Notes under the pieces: model-generated
What the model was told of the DNA's origin: nothing
Database searches by the model: none
Seen by the model: the letters and a program-made list of their open reading frames with translations, nothing else
Part shown: positions 35,181 to 44,794 of the stretch, in pieces
Layout: every line of letters starts with the position of its first letter
Position numbering within the stretch: the first letter of the stretch is position 1
NCBI RefSeq assembly: GCF_900108105.1
Contig: NZ_FNUR01000007.1
Coordinates: 62,001-126,000 of the forward strand
Reading direction: 5' to 3'
Origin: Butyrivibrio sp. Su6
GTDB lineage: Bacteria > Bacillota > Clostridia > Lachnospirales > Lachnospiraceae
DNA length: 64,000 nt
Translations under genes and position numbers: made by a program

Positions 35181-37238
35181 TCAATAACCGATTGTAAAAG
35201 AGACAATATATACCGGGTTTTCTGCTTCCATAAGGGAGTATTGTCCAAGGCTTTTTGCTTTACTTACCTGGACAAGCGCTATATCGGCATCCTTAATATC
35301 ATAATCTTTGATAAGTTCATTTAATGCGGCGATAGTCTCGATGGTGACTGCATTTGCAACGACTCTTATTTTCTTTTCAAAGCTTCTCAATTTTTCAAAT
35401 ATTTCTCTAAGATTACCGCTGCTGCCGCCAATAAATACCTTGTCAGGAGCAGGAAGATCATTAAGCGCCTCTGGCGCAGTACCTTCTACCACTTCTATAT
35501 TTGAAAGCATGAACTTTTCAGCATTTTTCCTAATAAGGTCACATGCCTCTTTTCTTTTTTCCACAGAATAAACCTTTATTCCGGGAGATAGTCTTGCACA
35601 TTCCACTGAAACAGAGCCAGTCCCGCCGCCGATATCATATATGACATCTCTATCGCAAACCTTTAGCTTACAAATAGACAAAGTCCTTATTTCCTCTTTT
35701 GTCATAGGTACTTTATCCCTGATAAATTCATCATCCTTAAGTCCCGGAAGAAGCTCTTTTTCTGCTTTCTGCTCATTTTTGATTATGAGGGTGTAAAGAC
35801 CTTCTTCATTAAGCTCCATGCATCCTGCAGGGTCAAGTACACATATCTTTTCTTCACTGTAAAGGTTGCAACCGGCATAGACTGTGAACTTACCTTTTTT
35901 GTCATTCTCCAGTTTTTCCAGAAGTTTTCCAATTCTGTTTATGTCTTTTACACCGGAAGTAATGGCTATGGTGCCGGCACTTCCTGTTACAGATGCTATT
36001 AGCTCTCCGATCCATTTTTTCTCATCTACTCCGTGAGTACTGATGATAGCTTTATCCTGCCAGTTCTCGCCTATTCTTGCGCACAGGGCACTTACCGATG
36101 ATATGCCTGGCAAAACTTTTGGACTGTAGCCTTTAGCTATAAGTGCTGCATTAAGTTTCCCCGCGCCGCTGTAAAATCCTGTATCCCCTGAAAAAAGAAC
36201 TACCGCCTTAATGGTTTCTTTTGCATTCTCTTCTTTTATCTTTTCAAGGGCAGGTATTATGTCAGATGCAAGGTAATATGGATACTTCCGGCATTCTGAA
36301 GTTATGCCCTTTAGCATTCTCTCTGCACCGAAGATGTAATCTGCTTCATCAATGGCTCTTTTTACTTCCAAAGTAAGTGAACCTTTTCCCATTCCAAAAC
36401 CCGCCAGGATAACTTGAAGACTCTTTGTGTGTTCTGTACCTGTCTTCTCATTTTGCATATCTGAAGCAGTTTTTTCCCGTTTTGATATGCTGATTATTTC
36501 ATTTTTGACTCTTTCATAGTCTTCCCCGGCAGCTTCGATAGGACGCTTTATTATGAAGATTTGAGCCCCCGCGTCTTTGGCTGCCTGAATCCTTTCAAGC
36601 TCTCCTCCGACCTTTCCGCTCTCCTTTAAGACTACGACCTTTGCATCATAGTTTTTAAAGAAAGTCAGATTCATGTCATATGAAAATGGTCCCTGCATCG
36701 CTATTATCTGCTTTCCCAAAAGACCGTTGTCATAGCATATCTTAAGGCTCTCTCCATTTGGTATGACTCTGGCCACAAGGCGTGAACATAAGCTCTTTTC
36801 ACGACAAAACTCAGGAATATCCTTGGAGCCTGTTGTCAAAAAAATTGTTCCCTTTGTCTCAAGAAGTGCCTTTGCGCAGTCACCGGCATTTTCAAATAAC
36901 TTTGCCCCGCAGGCATCGATTTTTTCGCCCTCCCTGTGTACTCTAAAAAAGCGAATATCCGGGAAATCCTTCCTTGCATCATCAATTTCTTTTTTTACAA
37001 GTTCTGCGTAGGGGTGAGTTGAATCAACTATAGCAATGGGCTTAACTTTTTCAAAAAGCTCTTTCATCTGACTGCTGCCAAGCCTTCCAATATGCACATC
37101 AACTAGCGGATCATCATCTATGACCTTTTTTCCATAATCCGTCGCCACAAGATAAAGGCTTGGAATTTTCGCCTTTGCAAGCTCTATAGCCAGCTCTTTT
37201 CCTTCAGTTGTTCCACCAAAAATGATTACTTTATTCAT
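35181..37238 (-). CDS. cbiJET: Fusion of cobalt-precorrin-6A reductase and C5/C15 methyltransferases (CbiJ-CbiE-CbiT)
   Basis: One 685-residue chain carries three consecutive corrin-ring enzymes. Residues 1-~255 are CbiJ (NAD(P)H-dependent reductase; start VIIFGGTTEGKELA, THPYAELVKKE). Residues ~275-480 are CbiE, the C5 methyltransferase of the tetrapyrrole methylase fold (VILAGFGMGKGSLTLE, VLFSGDTGFYSGA). Residues ~500-685 are CbiT, the C15 methyltransferase/decarboxylase with a Rossmann SAM site (VIYDIGGGTGSVSVE). E-T fusions are known (CobL); adding CbiJ at the front makes a three-step unit. It overlaps cbiH by 8 bases. Confidence 0.93.
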   Translation of the reverse strand: MNKVIIFGGTTEGKELAIELAKAKIPSLYLVATDYGKKVIDDDPLVDVHIGRLGSSQMKELFEKVKPIAIVDSTHPYAELVKKEIDDARKDFPDIRFFRVHREGEKIDACGAKLFENAGDCAKALLETKGTIFLTTGSKDIPEFCREKSLCSRLVARVIPNGESLKICYDNGLLGKQIIAMQGPFSYDMNLTFFKNYDAKVVVLKESGKVGGELERIQAAKDAGAQIFIIKRPIEAAGEDYERVKNEIISISKREKTASDMQNEKTGTEHTKSLQVILAGFGMGKGSLTLEVKRAIDEADYIFGAERMLKGITSECRKYPYYLASDIIPALEKIKEENAKETIKAVVLFSGDTGFYSGAGKLNAALIAKGYSPKVLPGISSVSALCARIGENWQDKAIISTHGVDEKKWIGELIASVTGSAGTIAITSGVKDINRIGKLLEKLENDKKGKFTVYAGCNLYSEEKICVLDPAGCMELNEEGLYTLIIKNEQKAEKELLPGLKDDEFIRDKVPMTKEEIRTLSICKLKVCDRDVIYDIGGGTGSVSVECARLSPGIKVYSVEKRKEACDLIRKNAEKFMLSNIEVVEGTAPEALNDLPAPDKVFIGGSSGNLREIFEKLRSFEKKIRVVANAVTIETIAALNELIKDYDIKDADIALVQVSKAKSLGQYSLMEAENPVYIVSFTIGY

Positions 37239-37971
37239 TTATCCTGTATCCTCTTGGAGTCACTAATCTGTCGCCAATAAGTTTAGATCTCGAATTTCCG
37301 ATAAATACTGTTGTAAACATGTTTACGGTCTCATTTTTCAGATCAGATAAAGTGCACACATGGGCCCTTGTGCCTTCTCGGCCTATATTTTCCACGTATC
37401 CACAGGCTCTTTCCTCATCAGCGCCGCTTGCAAGCATGATGTCACAGGCTCTTTTTAAATAGTCTGCCCTCTTTTTACTGGAAGGGTTGTAGATAACTAT
37501 TGAAAAATCCCCCTCTACTGCTGCTTTCAGCCTCTTTTCTATCTGCTCCCACGGCGTCAGCAGATCGCTTAAGGAAATAACGCAAAAGTCGTGATTTATG
37601 GGAGCCCCAAGAATTGCTGCACCTGAAATTGCAGCAGTGACACCGGGAATCACACTGATTTCTACCTCCGGGTACTCTTCCCAAAGCTCATACACAGGAG
37701 ATGCCATACCATAAACTCCGGCATCTCCACTGCAGATAAGTGCTACATTTTTCCCTTCCTTGGCAAATTCAAAGCTTTTTCTGCATCTTTCAATTTCCTG
37801 TTTCATAGGTGTCGTAAAAAACTCTTTTTCCGGAAAAAGATCCTTAACAAGATCAACATAAACTGTATAGCCCGCAATGATATCGCTGCTTTCCATAGCT
37901 TCAATTGCCTGCCCGGTCATCATGTTCTTATCTCCGGGGCCCATTCCAACTATAAATATCTTTCCTACCAT
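37231..37971 (-). CDS. cbiH: Cobalt-precorrin-3B C17-methyltransferase
   Basis: Ring-contracting SAM-dependent methyltransferase of the anaerobic B12 route. It has the tetrapyrrole methylase fold with IFIVGMGPGDKNMMTGQA at the start, ALICSGDAGVYGMASP near 80 and the C-terminal TVFIGNSRS. Length of 246 is normal. Its ATG overlaps the cbiG stop by 7 bases. Confidence 0.94.
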   Translation of the reverse strand: MVGKIFIVGMGPGDKNMMTGQAIEAMESSDIIAGYTVYVDLVKDLFPEKEFFTTPMKQEIERCRKSFEFAKEGKNVALICSGDAGVYGMASPVYELWEEYPEVEISVIPGVTAAISGAAILGAPINHDFCVISLSDLLTPWEQIEKRLKAAVEGDFSIVIYNPSSKKRADYLKRACDIMLASGADEERACGYVENIGREGTRAHVCTLSDLKNETVNMFTTVFIGNSRSKLIGDRLVTPRGYRINE

Positions 37972-39014
37972 TTTATTGTGATCATCCTTCTCTTTGCTTC
38001 CGCAAGGGTCATTCCATCTCTGGAAATCTTATTTTTTACAAGTATCGCCCCATGGCCTGCGCCTAAAACTGCTGCCCTTTCGCAGACATTTCCAACGCCT
38101 ACTTTGCTCCTCACAAAATCAGACTCCTCAAACTCTCCCTCTGCTCTTTCTAGTTCATCAGAAGAAAATGTGAGAAACTTTACTCCAAAGTACTGGCACA
38201 GCTTAAGCAGCCCAATTTCACTACCCTTAACGTCTATTGAGCAGATAGCATACAGGTTTTGTGAAAGCTCTTTTTCATCGTACTGCTCAAGTAAAAAGGC
38301 CTTTAGCTGTTCAAAGCTCTTGTCCTTCTTACAGCCCATTCCAAGGACCATGCGCTTTGGATAAAGAAAAAGTGCATCCTCAAAGGTCTTTTTTCCCTTC
38401 TCATCACTAATGTAAAAATCAGGAATGCATAAATTGGTCGTGCTATTCTCCTGCATATTTATATTGATCTCTGCTATATCTGTTGGCATTTTCCCTGTGA
38501 ACTCTTTTTCCTTAAGATCACAGGCAAAATTAATCTTTTCACCCTTTAAAACCCTGGAAGAAATCTTCTTTATCTTTTCCTTGTCTGTGATAACAAGACC
38601 GTTTTCCCTGGCAAAAACATCTATTGCAAAAGCTCTGTTAATATCAGTTGCAGTAGTGATAACTGCCGTAGCGCCAGTTCTTTTGGCTAAAAGAGATGCC
38701 AGATCATTAGCACCTCCGTAATGCCCCGATAAAATTGGAACAACAAATTTTCCAAGTTCATCTATCACAACTACAGGGATGTCTTTTAACTTATTCTGAA
38801 TGCATGGAGAAAGGAGCCTTACAGCGATTCCCACAGCTCCGATAAATACTATAGGCTGATGTTCTTCAAAGTTTCGCTTAAAAAAGTCAGAGAGCTTCTC
38901 ATTCTCGTCCTTTATCTCTGCAAGAACATCGCCATTTCCATCAAACAGACTTTCTGCCAGCTGCCTTCCTTTATCAGTAGCATAAGCGACCTGTATTACT
39001 TTAATCTGATTCAT
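37965..39014 (-). CDS. cbiG: Cobalt-precorrin-5A hydrolase
   Basis: Opens the lactone of cobalt-precorrin-5A, releasing acetaldehyde. The N-terminal domain has the family segment IVFIGAVGIAVRLLSPCI, the middle PVLSGHYGGANDLA, and the C-terminal domain LGMGCKKDKSFEQL with VGVGNVCERAA. The frame opens at 39041, but the ATG at 39014 has GAGGGA at the right spacing and gives 349 residues; it overlaps cbiF by 14 bases. Confidence 0.94.
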   Translation of the reverse strand: MNQIKVIQVAYATDKGRQLAESLFDGNGDVLAEIKDENEKLSDFFKRNFEEHQPIVFIGAVGIAVRLLSPCIQNKLKDIPVVVIDELGKFVVPILSGHYGGANDLASLLAKRTGATAVITTATDINRAFAIDVFARENGLVITDKEKIKKISSRVLKGEKINFACDLKEKEFTGKMPTDIAEININMQENSTTNLCIPDFYISDEKGKKTFEDALFLYPKRMVLGMGCKKDKSFEQLKAFLLEQYDEKELSQNLYAICSIDVKGSEIGLLKLCQYFGVKFLTFSSDELERAEGEFEESDFVRSKVGVGNVCERAAVLGAGHGAILVKNKISRDGMTLAEAKRRMITIKW

Positions 39015-39768
39015 TTTTGATCCCTCTAAAGCCCGTTTCAAAATCCGGTGAATAGAGTTTTGACAATGAGTAACCGGATTTTGCTATCACTCCTCCAACA
39101 AGAACAACTGCAAGATTCTTGATACCTTCTTTTTGCCCGCTCTCGTAAAGGCTCCCCACAGTGCAGAGAATCTTCTTTTCATCAGGCCAGCTTGCCTTAT
39201 ACACAATTGCCGCAGGAGTATCGGCGCTGTATCCGCCTTTTATCAGCCTTTTAGACAGTTCCTCAAGCATTCCCGCGCTTAAATATATAGCCATTGAGGC
39301 ATTGTGAGAGGCAAAGCTTTCAATTGATTCTTTTTGAGGAACGGTGGTTTTTCCCTCCATCCTGGTGATTATAAGGGACTGACTCACATCAGGAAGCGTG
39401 TATTCAAGATTTAGCGATGCCGCAGCCCCAAAACAGGCGCTGACTCCGGGACAGCTGTCGTATTTTATGTTTTCTTTATCAAGAAGCTGCATCTGTTCCA
39501 TAACAGCCCCGTAAATACTTGGCTCCCCAGTGTGAAGCCTTACCACTTCTTTTCCTTTTTTATCTGAAAGAACCATTATCTCCATGACTTCATCCAGGGT
39601 CAAAACCGCGCTGTTATATATTTCGCAGCTCTCTTTTGCATACTCTAAAAGCTGGGGATTGACCAAAGATCCCGCATAGATTATTACATCTGCTTTTTGT
39701 AAGAGCTTCATTCCTCTTACTGTTATAAGGTCAGCAGCGCCGCACCCTGCACCTACAAAATGAACCAT
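39001..39768 (-). CDS. cbiF: Cobalt-precorrin-4 C11-methyltransferase
   Basis: Tetrapyrrole methylase of 255 residues with the start VHFVGAGCGAADLITVRG, the SAM-binding VVRLHTGEPSIYGAV near 78 and the C-terminal LAVVLVGGVI. It adds the C11 methyl group in the anaerobic pathway. GAGGAA precedes the ATG, 15 bases after cbiD. Confidence 0.95.
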   Translation of the reverse strand: MVHFVGAGCGAADLITVRGMKLLQKADVIIYAGSLVNPQLLEYAKESCEIYNSAVLTLDEVMEIMVLSDKKGKEVVRLHTGEPSIYGAVMEQMQLLDKENIKYDSCPGVSACFGAAASLNLEYTLPDVSQSLIITRMEGKTTVPQKESIESFASHNASMAIYLSAGMLEELSKRLIKGGYSADTPAAIVYKASWPDEKKILCTVGSLYESGQKEGIKNLAVVLVGGVIAKSGYSLSKLYSPDFETGFRGIKNESD

Positions 39769-39783
39769 TCGTTCCTCTTTTCT

Positions 39784-40893
39784 TTACATGAGTAGATCTT
39801 TTGCACCTGAAGACTTTGCAAGTATCCCATAGTCCCCTGAGTAGATCACACATTCAATTTGAATTTTCCCCTGAGCCCTGAAGTTTAAGTAAAACAGCAC
39901 TTTCTCAAGTACAATGTCCATAGTCTCCTTGAGCATCCCTGCTTCTTCCACAATATGAAGCGCTTCCTCAGTGTTTGTACACCCAAGTATCTTTTTTGCA
40001 ATATCAGCCTCTGCATTTGCCAAAATCGCACAGCAGGCAAGTATCTCCATTCTGCAGTCAGCCTCATGGGAATGAGTATTCATGATGCCTCCTGCAACTT
40101 TAATGAGCTTTCCGATGTGGCCTGTCAAAACCATTTTCTCAAATCCCATCTCGCATACCATATCTATAGTTTCGCCGATAAAATTCGAGCACTTCACGCT
40201 CATATCAAGGTCATATCCAAAGGTATCCTTCATAAACTGCTGACCAAAATTGCCGGGAGATACGATGGCCGTGGTCTGCCCAAGGGCTTTCTTCTGATTC
40301 AGCTCAACCCTTATGGTATCAAGAATAGCCTTAGTACTCATGGGCTCAACAATTCCTGTAGTCCCAAGTATTGAGATTCCGCCCTCTATTCCAAGTCTTG
40401 GATTAAAAGTCCTTTTTGCAAGCTCTTCTCCCTCAGGAACTGAGATTTCAACTTTCAAAATGCCATTAAAGTCAAAAAAGCTGCATACTTCTGTAACTTC
40501 TTTGAGGATCATCTCCCTTGGAACATGGTTTATCGCTGCATTTCCAACTTTCTGGTCAAGTCCGGGCTTTGTAACTCTCCCCACTCCGATTCCGCCGTCA
40601 ATTACGACTTTCAAGGGGGATCTCATATCTTTTTCAAAAGAGTCCTCTACAATACTAACTTTCGAGACAATGTGGCTTCCTGTTGTAACATCCGGATCAT
40701 CACCGCCATCCTTGATAACAGCGCATGAAACATAGGACTCATTCTTTTGTATATCCACGATCTGAGCCTCAAACATAACTCCTGCTGGGGTCTCTATCTC
40801 AATCGCGCTTTTCTCTTTTCCCGAAAGCAGCATATACGCTGCTGCCTTTGATGCAGCCGCAGCGCAGCTCCCTGTCGTAAATCCTTTTCTCAT
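39784..40893 (-). CDS. cbiD: Cobalt-precorrin-5B C1-methyltransferase
   Basis: CbiD of normal length (369), starting with the diagnostic RKGFTTGSCAAAASKAA; also GIGVGRVTKPGL near 100 and the C-terminal MVLTGHIGKLIKVAGGI. It methylates C1 during anaerobic corrin synthesis. The ATG overlaps the cbiC stop (ATGA), indicating translational coupling. Confidence 0.96.
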   Translation of the reverse strand: MRKGFTTGSCAAAASKAAAYMLLSGKEKSAIEIETPAGVMFEAQIVDIQKNESYVSCAVIKDGGDDPDVTTGSHIVSKVSIVEDSFEKDMRSPLKVVIDGGIGVGRVTKPGLDQKVGNAAINHVPREMILKEVTEVCSFFDFNGILKVEISVPEGEELAKRTFNPRLGIEGGISILGTTGIVEPMSTKAILDTIRVELNQKKALGQTTAIVSPGNFGQQFMKDTFGYDLDMSVKCSNFIGETIDMVCEMGFEKMVLTGHIGKLIKVAGGIMNTHSHEADCRMEILACCAILANAEADIAKKILGCTNTEEALHIVEEAGMLKETMDIVLEKVLFYLNFRAQGKIQIECVIYSGDYGILAKSSGAKDLLM

Positions 40894-41519
40894 AGGCCAT
40901 ATACCAATGCATTTACAATGGCTGCAGCTATATTACTGCCGCCCTTTCTTCCGCGGTTTATTATGTATGGAACATCCGAATGTAAAAAGAGCTCCTTTGC
41001 CGCTACTACGTTTACAAATCCCACAGGCACACCAATGACAAATTCAGGTCTGTAGATACCTTTTTCCTTCATTTCATATAAGGAAATAAGGGCTGTCGGG
41101 GCATTTCCTATGGCAAAAATTATAGGAACATTAAGCTCTGCTGCCTTTTCCATGCTTACGGTTGCCCTTGTAACGCCGCGCTGTTTTGCTATTTCAGCTA
41201 CGCTTTCATCAGCCATAAAGCAGTGAACTTCTCCTCCATACATGGCAAGTTTCTTTTTATTGATGCCCGCCATGGCCATATTGGTGTCGGTGACAATATG
41301 TGCGCCGTTTTTTATCATGTCCCTGGCAATCTTTATGGCGTTTTCTGAAAAGGTAAGAGTATCCGCATATTCAAAATCTGCGCTGGTATGTATAACTCTT
41401 TTTGTGACTGGAGCCTCTTCATCAGGAATTATCTTACCCAGTGCCTCAAGCTCTTTTGTTATTATCTCAAAGCTTCTCTTTTCAATTTCAGAAGGAAGTA
41501 CAAATTCGATATTTTCCAT
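40890..41519 (-). CDS. cbiC: Cobalt-precorrin-8 methylmutase
   Basis: Moves the C11 methyl group to C12 to give cobyrinate. About 209 residues with the family segments VIHTSADFEYADTL (histidine at the active site), IVTDTNMAMAGINK, and GVPVGFVNVVAAKE. Two starts are possible: a GTG overlapping the cbiP stop at 41525 and an ATG two codons later at 41519 that is better spaced from GGGG; the ATG is used here. Confidence 0.95.
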   Translation of the reverse strand: MENIEFVLPSEIEKRSFEIITKELEALGKIIPDEEAPVTKRVIHTSADFEYADTLTFSENAIKIARDMIKNGAHIVTDTNMAMAGINKKKLAMYGGEVHCFMADESVAEIAKQRGVTRATVSMEKAAELNVPIIFAIGNAPTALISLYEMKEKGIYRPEFVIGVPVGFVNVVAAKELFLHSDVPYIINRGRKGGSNIAAAIVNALVYGL

Positions 41520-41521
41520 AT

Positions 41522-42979
41522 TCACCCCAAAATGCTGTAAATATAATCCATGTCCAGATTATCTCTGACGACCTGTGCAAGCTTGTCATACTCGTTTTCT
41601 TTAAAGGCCTTATAATTTACTGTCTTTCCAAGCTTTATACCCTTTATATCTGCTATCTTTTTTACTAGGTCAAGGGCTATGTCGCCTTCATCGAAGACTC
41701 CGTGGACATAGGTGCCAAAAACCATCTCATTTTGGCATGACAAAAGAGCTTCTCCATTTCTGCCCTTTGTTTCGCCCATATGAATTTCATAGCCGGTATA
41801 TTTTGCTCCTGAAAGCACTTCAAAAAAGCCATCCATACGATCAAAGACTCCCTCGCACTGGGTTCTTCTTTTTTGCTTTCTAAGTATGGTATTTACAGGT
41901 AAAAGGCCAAGTCCCCTGATACTTCCGCCATCCTCAACCTTGGCAGGATCACTTATTTCCCCTCCAAGCATCTGAAAGCCACCGCATATGCCGATAACCG
42001 GGCAGGACGCCGATTTTCTTTTTATGGCTGCCTCCATTCCAGACTCGCGCATCCATCTAAGGTCTCCTATAGTATTCTTACTGCCTGGGATGATGATAAG
42101 GTCCGCGCTCTCAGCATCCCTGGGATTTGTTATGAATCTTACATTGGCTCCATCTATACTTTCAAATGGGGCAACATCTGTAAAATTGGATATCCTTGGA
42201 AGTCTTACTACTGCAACCTCTATGGATGGACCTTCTGCCTGTCTGTTGACTGTCAGCCTATCGCTAAGACTGTCCTCATCATCTATAAGAAGCCTTGTGT
42301 ATGGCACAGTTCCTATAACAGGCACCTGTCCCATCTCTTCTATCATTTCTATTCCGGAATCCAAAAGAGTCTTATCACCTCTGAATTTGTTGATGATAAG
42401 CCCTTTAACCCTTTCTCTCTCATCTTTTTCAAGAAGTTCCAAAGTGCCAAGGAGCTGTGCAAATACTCCGCCCTTGTCGATATCTCCCACAAGAAGGACC
42501 GGCGCATCAATGAGCTTTGCAAGACCCATGTTGACTATATCATCCGCCTTCAGATTTATCTCCGCCGGGCTTCCAGCCCCTTCAACCACGATGATATCAG
42601 CCTGGCTTTCAAGCTCGTGATAGGCAGTAAGTATATCAGGAATCAACTTCTTTTTATATTTGAAATACTCTCTGGCAGGCATATTCCCTATAACTTCGCC
42701 ATTTACTATCACCTGGGAGCCTACGTCATTTGTGGGCTTCAAGAGAACAGGATTCATGTACACAGAAGGCTTAACTCCTGCGCATTCCGCCTGCATTGCC
42801 TGTGCTCTTCCCAGCTCTAATCCATCCTCCGTGACAAAAGAGTTAAGCGCCATATTTTGGGATTTAAAGGGCATAACCCTGTATCCGTCCTGTTTAAAGA
42901 CTCGGCAAAGACCGCCCGCTAAAAGGCTCTTTCCCACATTGGACATAGTGCCCTGAACCATAATTACCTTTGTTTTCAT
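41522..42979 (-). CDS. cbiP: Cobyric acid synthase
   Basis: Adds amides to the b, d, e and g side chains of adenosyl-cobyrinate diamide. The N-terminal P-loop-like part has [19 protein letters not shown], the middle [17 protein letters not shown], and the C-terminal amidotransferase the catalytic cysteine in [12 protein letters not shown] near 332 and GTYVHGVFD. The length of 485 is standard. It lies between the ABC transporter genes and cbiC in the same operon. Confidence 0.96.
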   Translation of the reverse strand: MKTKVIMVQGTMSNVGKSLLAGGLCRVFKQDGYRVMPFKSQNMALNSFVTEDGLELGRAQAMQAECAGVKPSVYMNPVLLKPTNDVGSQVIVNGEVIGNMPAREYFKYKKKLIPDILTAYHELESQADIIVVEGAGSPAEINLKADDIVNMGLAKLIDAPVLLVGDIDKGGVFAQLLGTLELLEKDERERVKGLIINKFRGDKTLLDSGIEMIEEMGQVPVIGTVPYTRLLIDDEDSLSDRLTVNRQAEGPSIEVAVVRLPRISNFTDVAPFESIDGANVRFITNPRDAESADLIIIPGSKNTIGDLRWMRESGMEAAIKRKSASCPVIGICGGFQMLGGEISDPAKVEDGGSIRGLGLLPVNTILRKQKRRTQCEGVFDRMDGFFEVLSGAKYTGYEIHMGETKGRNGEALLSCQNEMVFGTYVHGVFDEGDIALDLVKKIADIKGIKLGKTVNYKAFKENEYDKLAQVVRDNLDMDYIYSILG

Positions 42980-42983
42980 AATT

Positions 42984-43778
42984 TTACCTGTTTATAAGCT
43001 TATAAAGAGCATCCGAATAGCCTCTTAGCCCGTCGATCAGCGTCTTTCCACAGCCCTTTTGCATATGATATATATCTTCTATAATCTCACCGGTTATTAT
43101 TTCTTTTGGCCTTCCAACAGCGACAACTCTTCCATCATTTATTGCGATCACTTTATCAGCTAGTGCTTCTACAAATTCAAGATCATGGATAGAGAGTACA
43201 ACCGCTATATTTTCTCTTTTGGCCATCCTCTTTATTATTGACAGAATATCCACCTTAAACTGAATATCAAGAAAAGACGTGGGCTCATCAAGGATCATTA
43301 TCTCCGGCTCCTGACAGATTGCCCTGGCAAGCATAATCCTCTGGCGCTGTCCATCGCTTAGTTTGCTAAAGTCATTTTCTGCAACTTCTTTTGCATCAAC
43401 CAAAGCGATTGCCTCATCAACTTTTTCCCAGTCATTTTTGGAAAGTATCCCAAGCCTTCCTGTGTAAGGATATCTTCCCGTTGCCACCACTTCTCTAGCA
43501 GACATAAGCTGGGGCTTGATCCTCTGTGTTGTGACCATTGACATCACAGTAGAGAGTTCTTCACCATTTACAAGTTTGTCCTCTTTTTCTTTGATATAGA
43601 TTTTGCCTGATAACTTTTCAAGCTGCCTTGTTATGGTATTAAGGATTGTTGATTTACCCGCTCCGTTAGGGCCTATAAGGGCTACGATCTCACCCGGCAT
43701 AACTTCCAGTGTGATATCTGCCACTACAGTTTTTTGATAGCCGACATCCAGCTTGTAAACTTTTAATACTTTGTCCAC
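42984..43778 (-). CDS. FecE/BtuD-type ABC ATPase for corrinoid, cobalt-chelate or heme uptake
   Basis: The 264-residue ATPase has Walker [10 protein letters not shown] at 36-44, the signature LSDGQRQR and Walker [14 protein letters not shown], in the order and length of BtuD/FecE. The start codon is GTG after GGGGAGAG. With the next two genes it forms a complete metal-chelate importer. The riboswitch and cbi neighbours suggest a corrinoid or related tetrapyrrole; iron-siderophore or heme cannot be excluded by sequence alone. Confidence 0.92.
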   Translation of the reverse strand: MDKVLKVYKLDVGYQKTVVADITLEVMPGEIVALIGPNGAGKSTILNTITRQLEKLSGKIYIKEKEDKLVNGEELSTVMSMVTTQRIKPQLMSAREVVATGRYPYTGRLGILSKNDWEKVDEAIALVDAKEVAENDFSKLSDGQRQRIMLARAICQEPEIMILDEPTSFLDIQFKVDILSIIKRMAKRENIAVVLSIHDLEFVEALADKVIAINDGRVVAVGRPKEIITGEIIEDIYHMQKGCGKTLIDGLRGYSDALYKLINR

Positions 43779-43780
43779 TT

Positions 43781-44794
43781 TTATCTCTCCCCTCGCCTTA
43801 AAAGCAGCAGGATAACAACAGGTGCGAGTCCCACAGCCGTCACAGAGCTGATGCTAAGTTCCGTCGGTGCGAAAGCTGTCCTTGCTATATCATCGCAGAT
43901 CAGCGTTATAATAGCTCCTCCAAGGAAACACGCAGGTATCATGATAAGTGGTTTTGCCGTCTTAAAAAGTCCCCTCATAATATGCGGAACTGCTATTCCC
44001 ACAAAAGATATGGGACCGGCAAAGGCTGTTACTGTTGCTGACAAAAGGCTTGATGAAAGAATTAGTATCACTCTTAATGCCTTTATATTTACTCCCATGT
44101 TCCTTGCATATGCTTCTCCAAGCTGGTAAGCACCAATGGGCTTAGAGAGCATGAAGGATAAAAAAATACACGCAAGCACAAAGATTAAAGATATCTGCAC
44201 ATGCTCCATAGTAGTTCCCGAAAAGCTTCCAAGAGACCAGTTGTGGAGATTAACTATATTGGAATCCTCTGCAAAACACACCACAAAATCAGTTATTGCA
44301 GAGCATATATACCCGATCATAACACCGCACACTACTAAAAGAGACATGTTGCGGACCTTGCCTGCCATTATCAGAACAATTCCCATCGAAATGAGTGACC
44401 CGATAAATGCTGCAACTATCATTCCAAAGGACGAAAATACACGTCCGTTCTTTAATAAAAAGACCATTGCAAGTGCCACAAAGAGCTTGGCCGATGAAGA
44501 TACTCCAAGCACATAAGGTCCTGCAATGGGATTTCCAAAAAATACCTGTAATAAAAAACCTGAAACAGCCAGCGCTCCGCCCATGATAACTGCTGCAAGG
44601 ATCCTTGGAAGCCTTATGGTCAATAAAATATTTCTGGCGAAATCTTCTCCTGATCCTTTAAAAAAGGCATAAAGATCCTTAACACCTATATCCGCGCTTC
44701 CTATCAGCACGGATATAAGTCCTAGTATTACCAAAAGAACTGTCAATATGAAAATAATAAGAATCTGATCAGCGGTTTTTTTCTGCAAAATCAT
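43781..44794 (-). CDS. FecCD/BtuC-type ABC permease
   Basis: The 337-residue membrane protein has about ten helices and the FecCD family segments IRLPRILAAVIMGGALAVSG near 62, GNPIAGPYVLGVSS and GPISFVGIAVPHIMR. Membrane channel of the importer, two bases before the ATPase gene and overlapping the binding-protein gene by ATGA. Confidence 0.94.
   Translation of the reverse strand: MILQKKTADQILIIFILTVLLVILGLISVLIGSADIGVKDLYAFFKGSGEDFARNILLTIRLPRILAAVIMGGALAVSGFLLQVFFGNPIAGPYVLGVSSSAKLFVALAMVFLLKNGRVFSSFGMIVAAFIGSLISMGIVLIMAGKVRNMSLLVVCGVMIGYICSAITDFVVCFAEDSNIVNLHNWSLGSFSGTTMEHVQISLIFVLACIFLSFMLSKPIGAYQLGEAYARNMGVNIKALRVILILSSSLLSATVTAFAGPISFVGIAVPHIMRGLFKTAKPLIMIPACFLGGAIITLICDDIARTAFAPTELSISSVTAVGLAPVVILLLLRRGER

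Noticed and set aside
41988-42620. 210-codon plus-strand frame
   Set aside because: Antisense shadow of cbiP, Ser/Leu-rich with no ribosome site.
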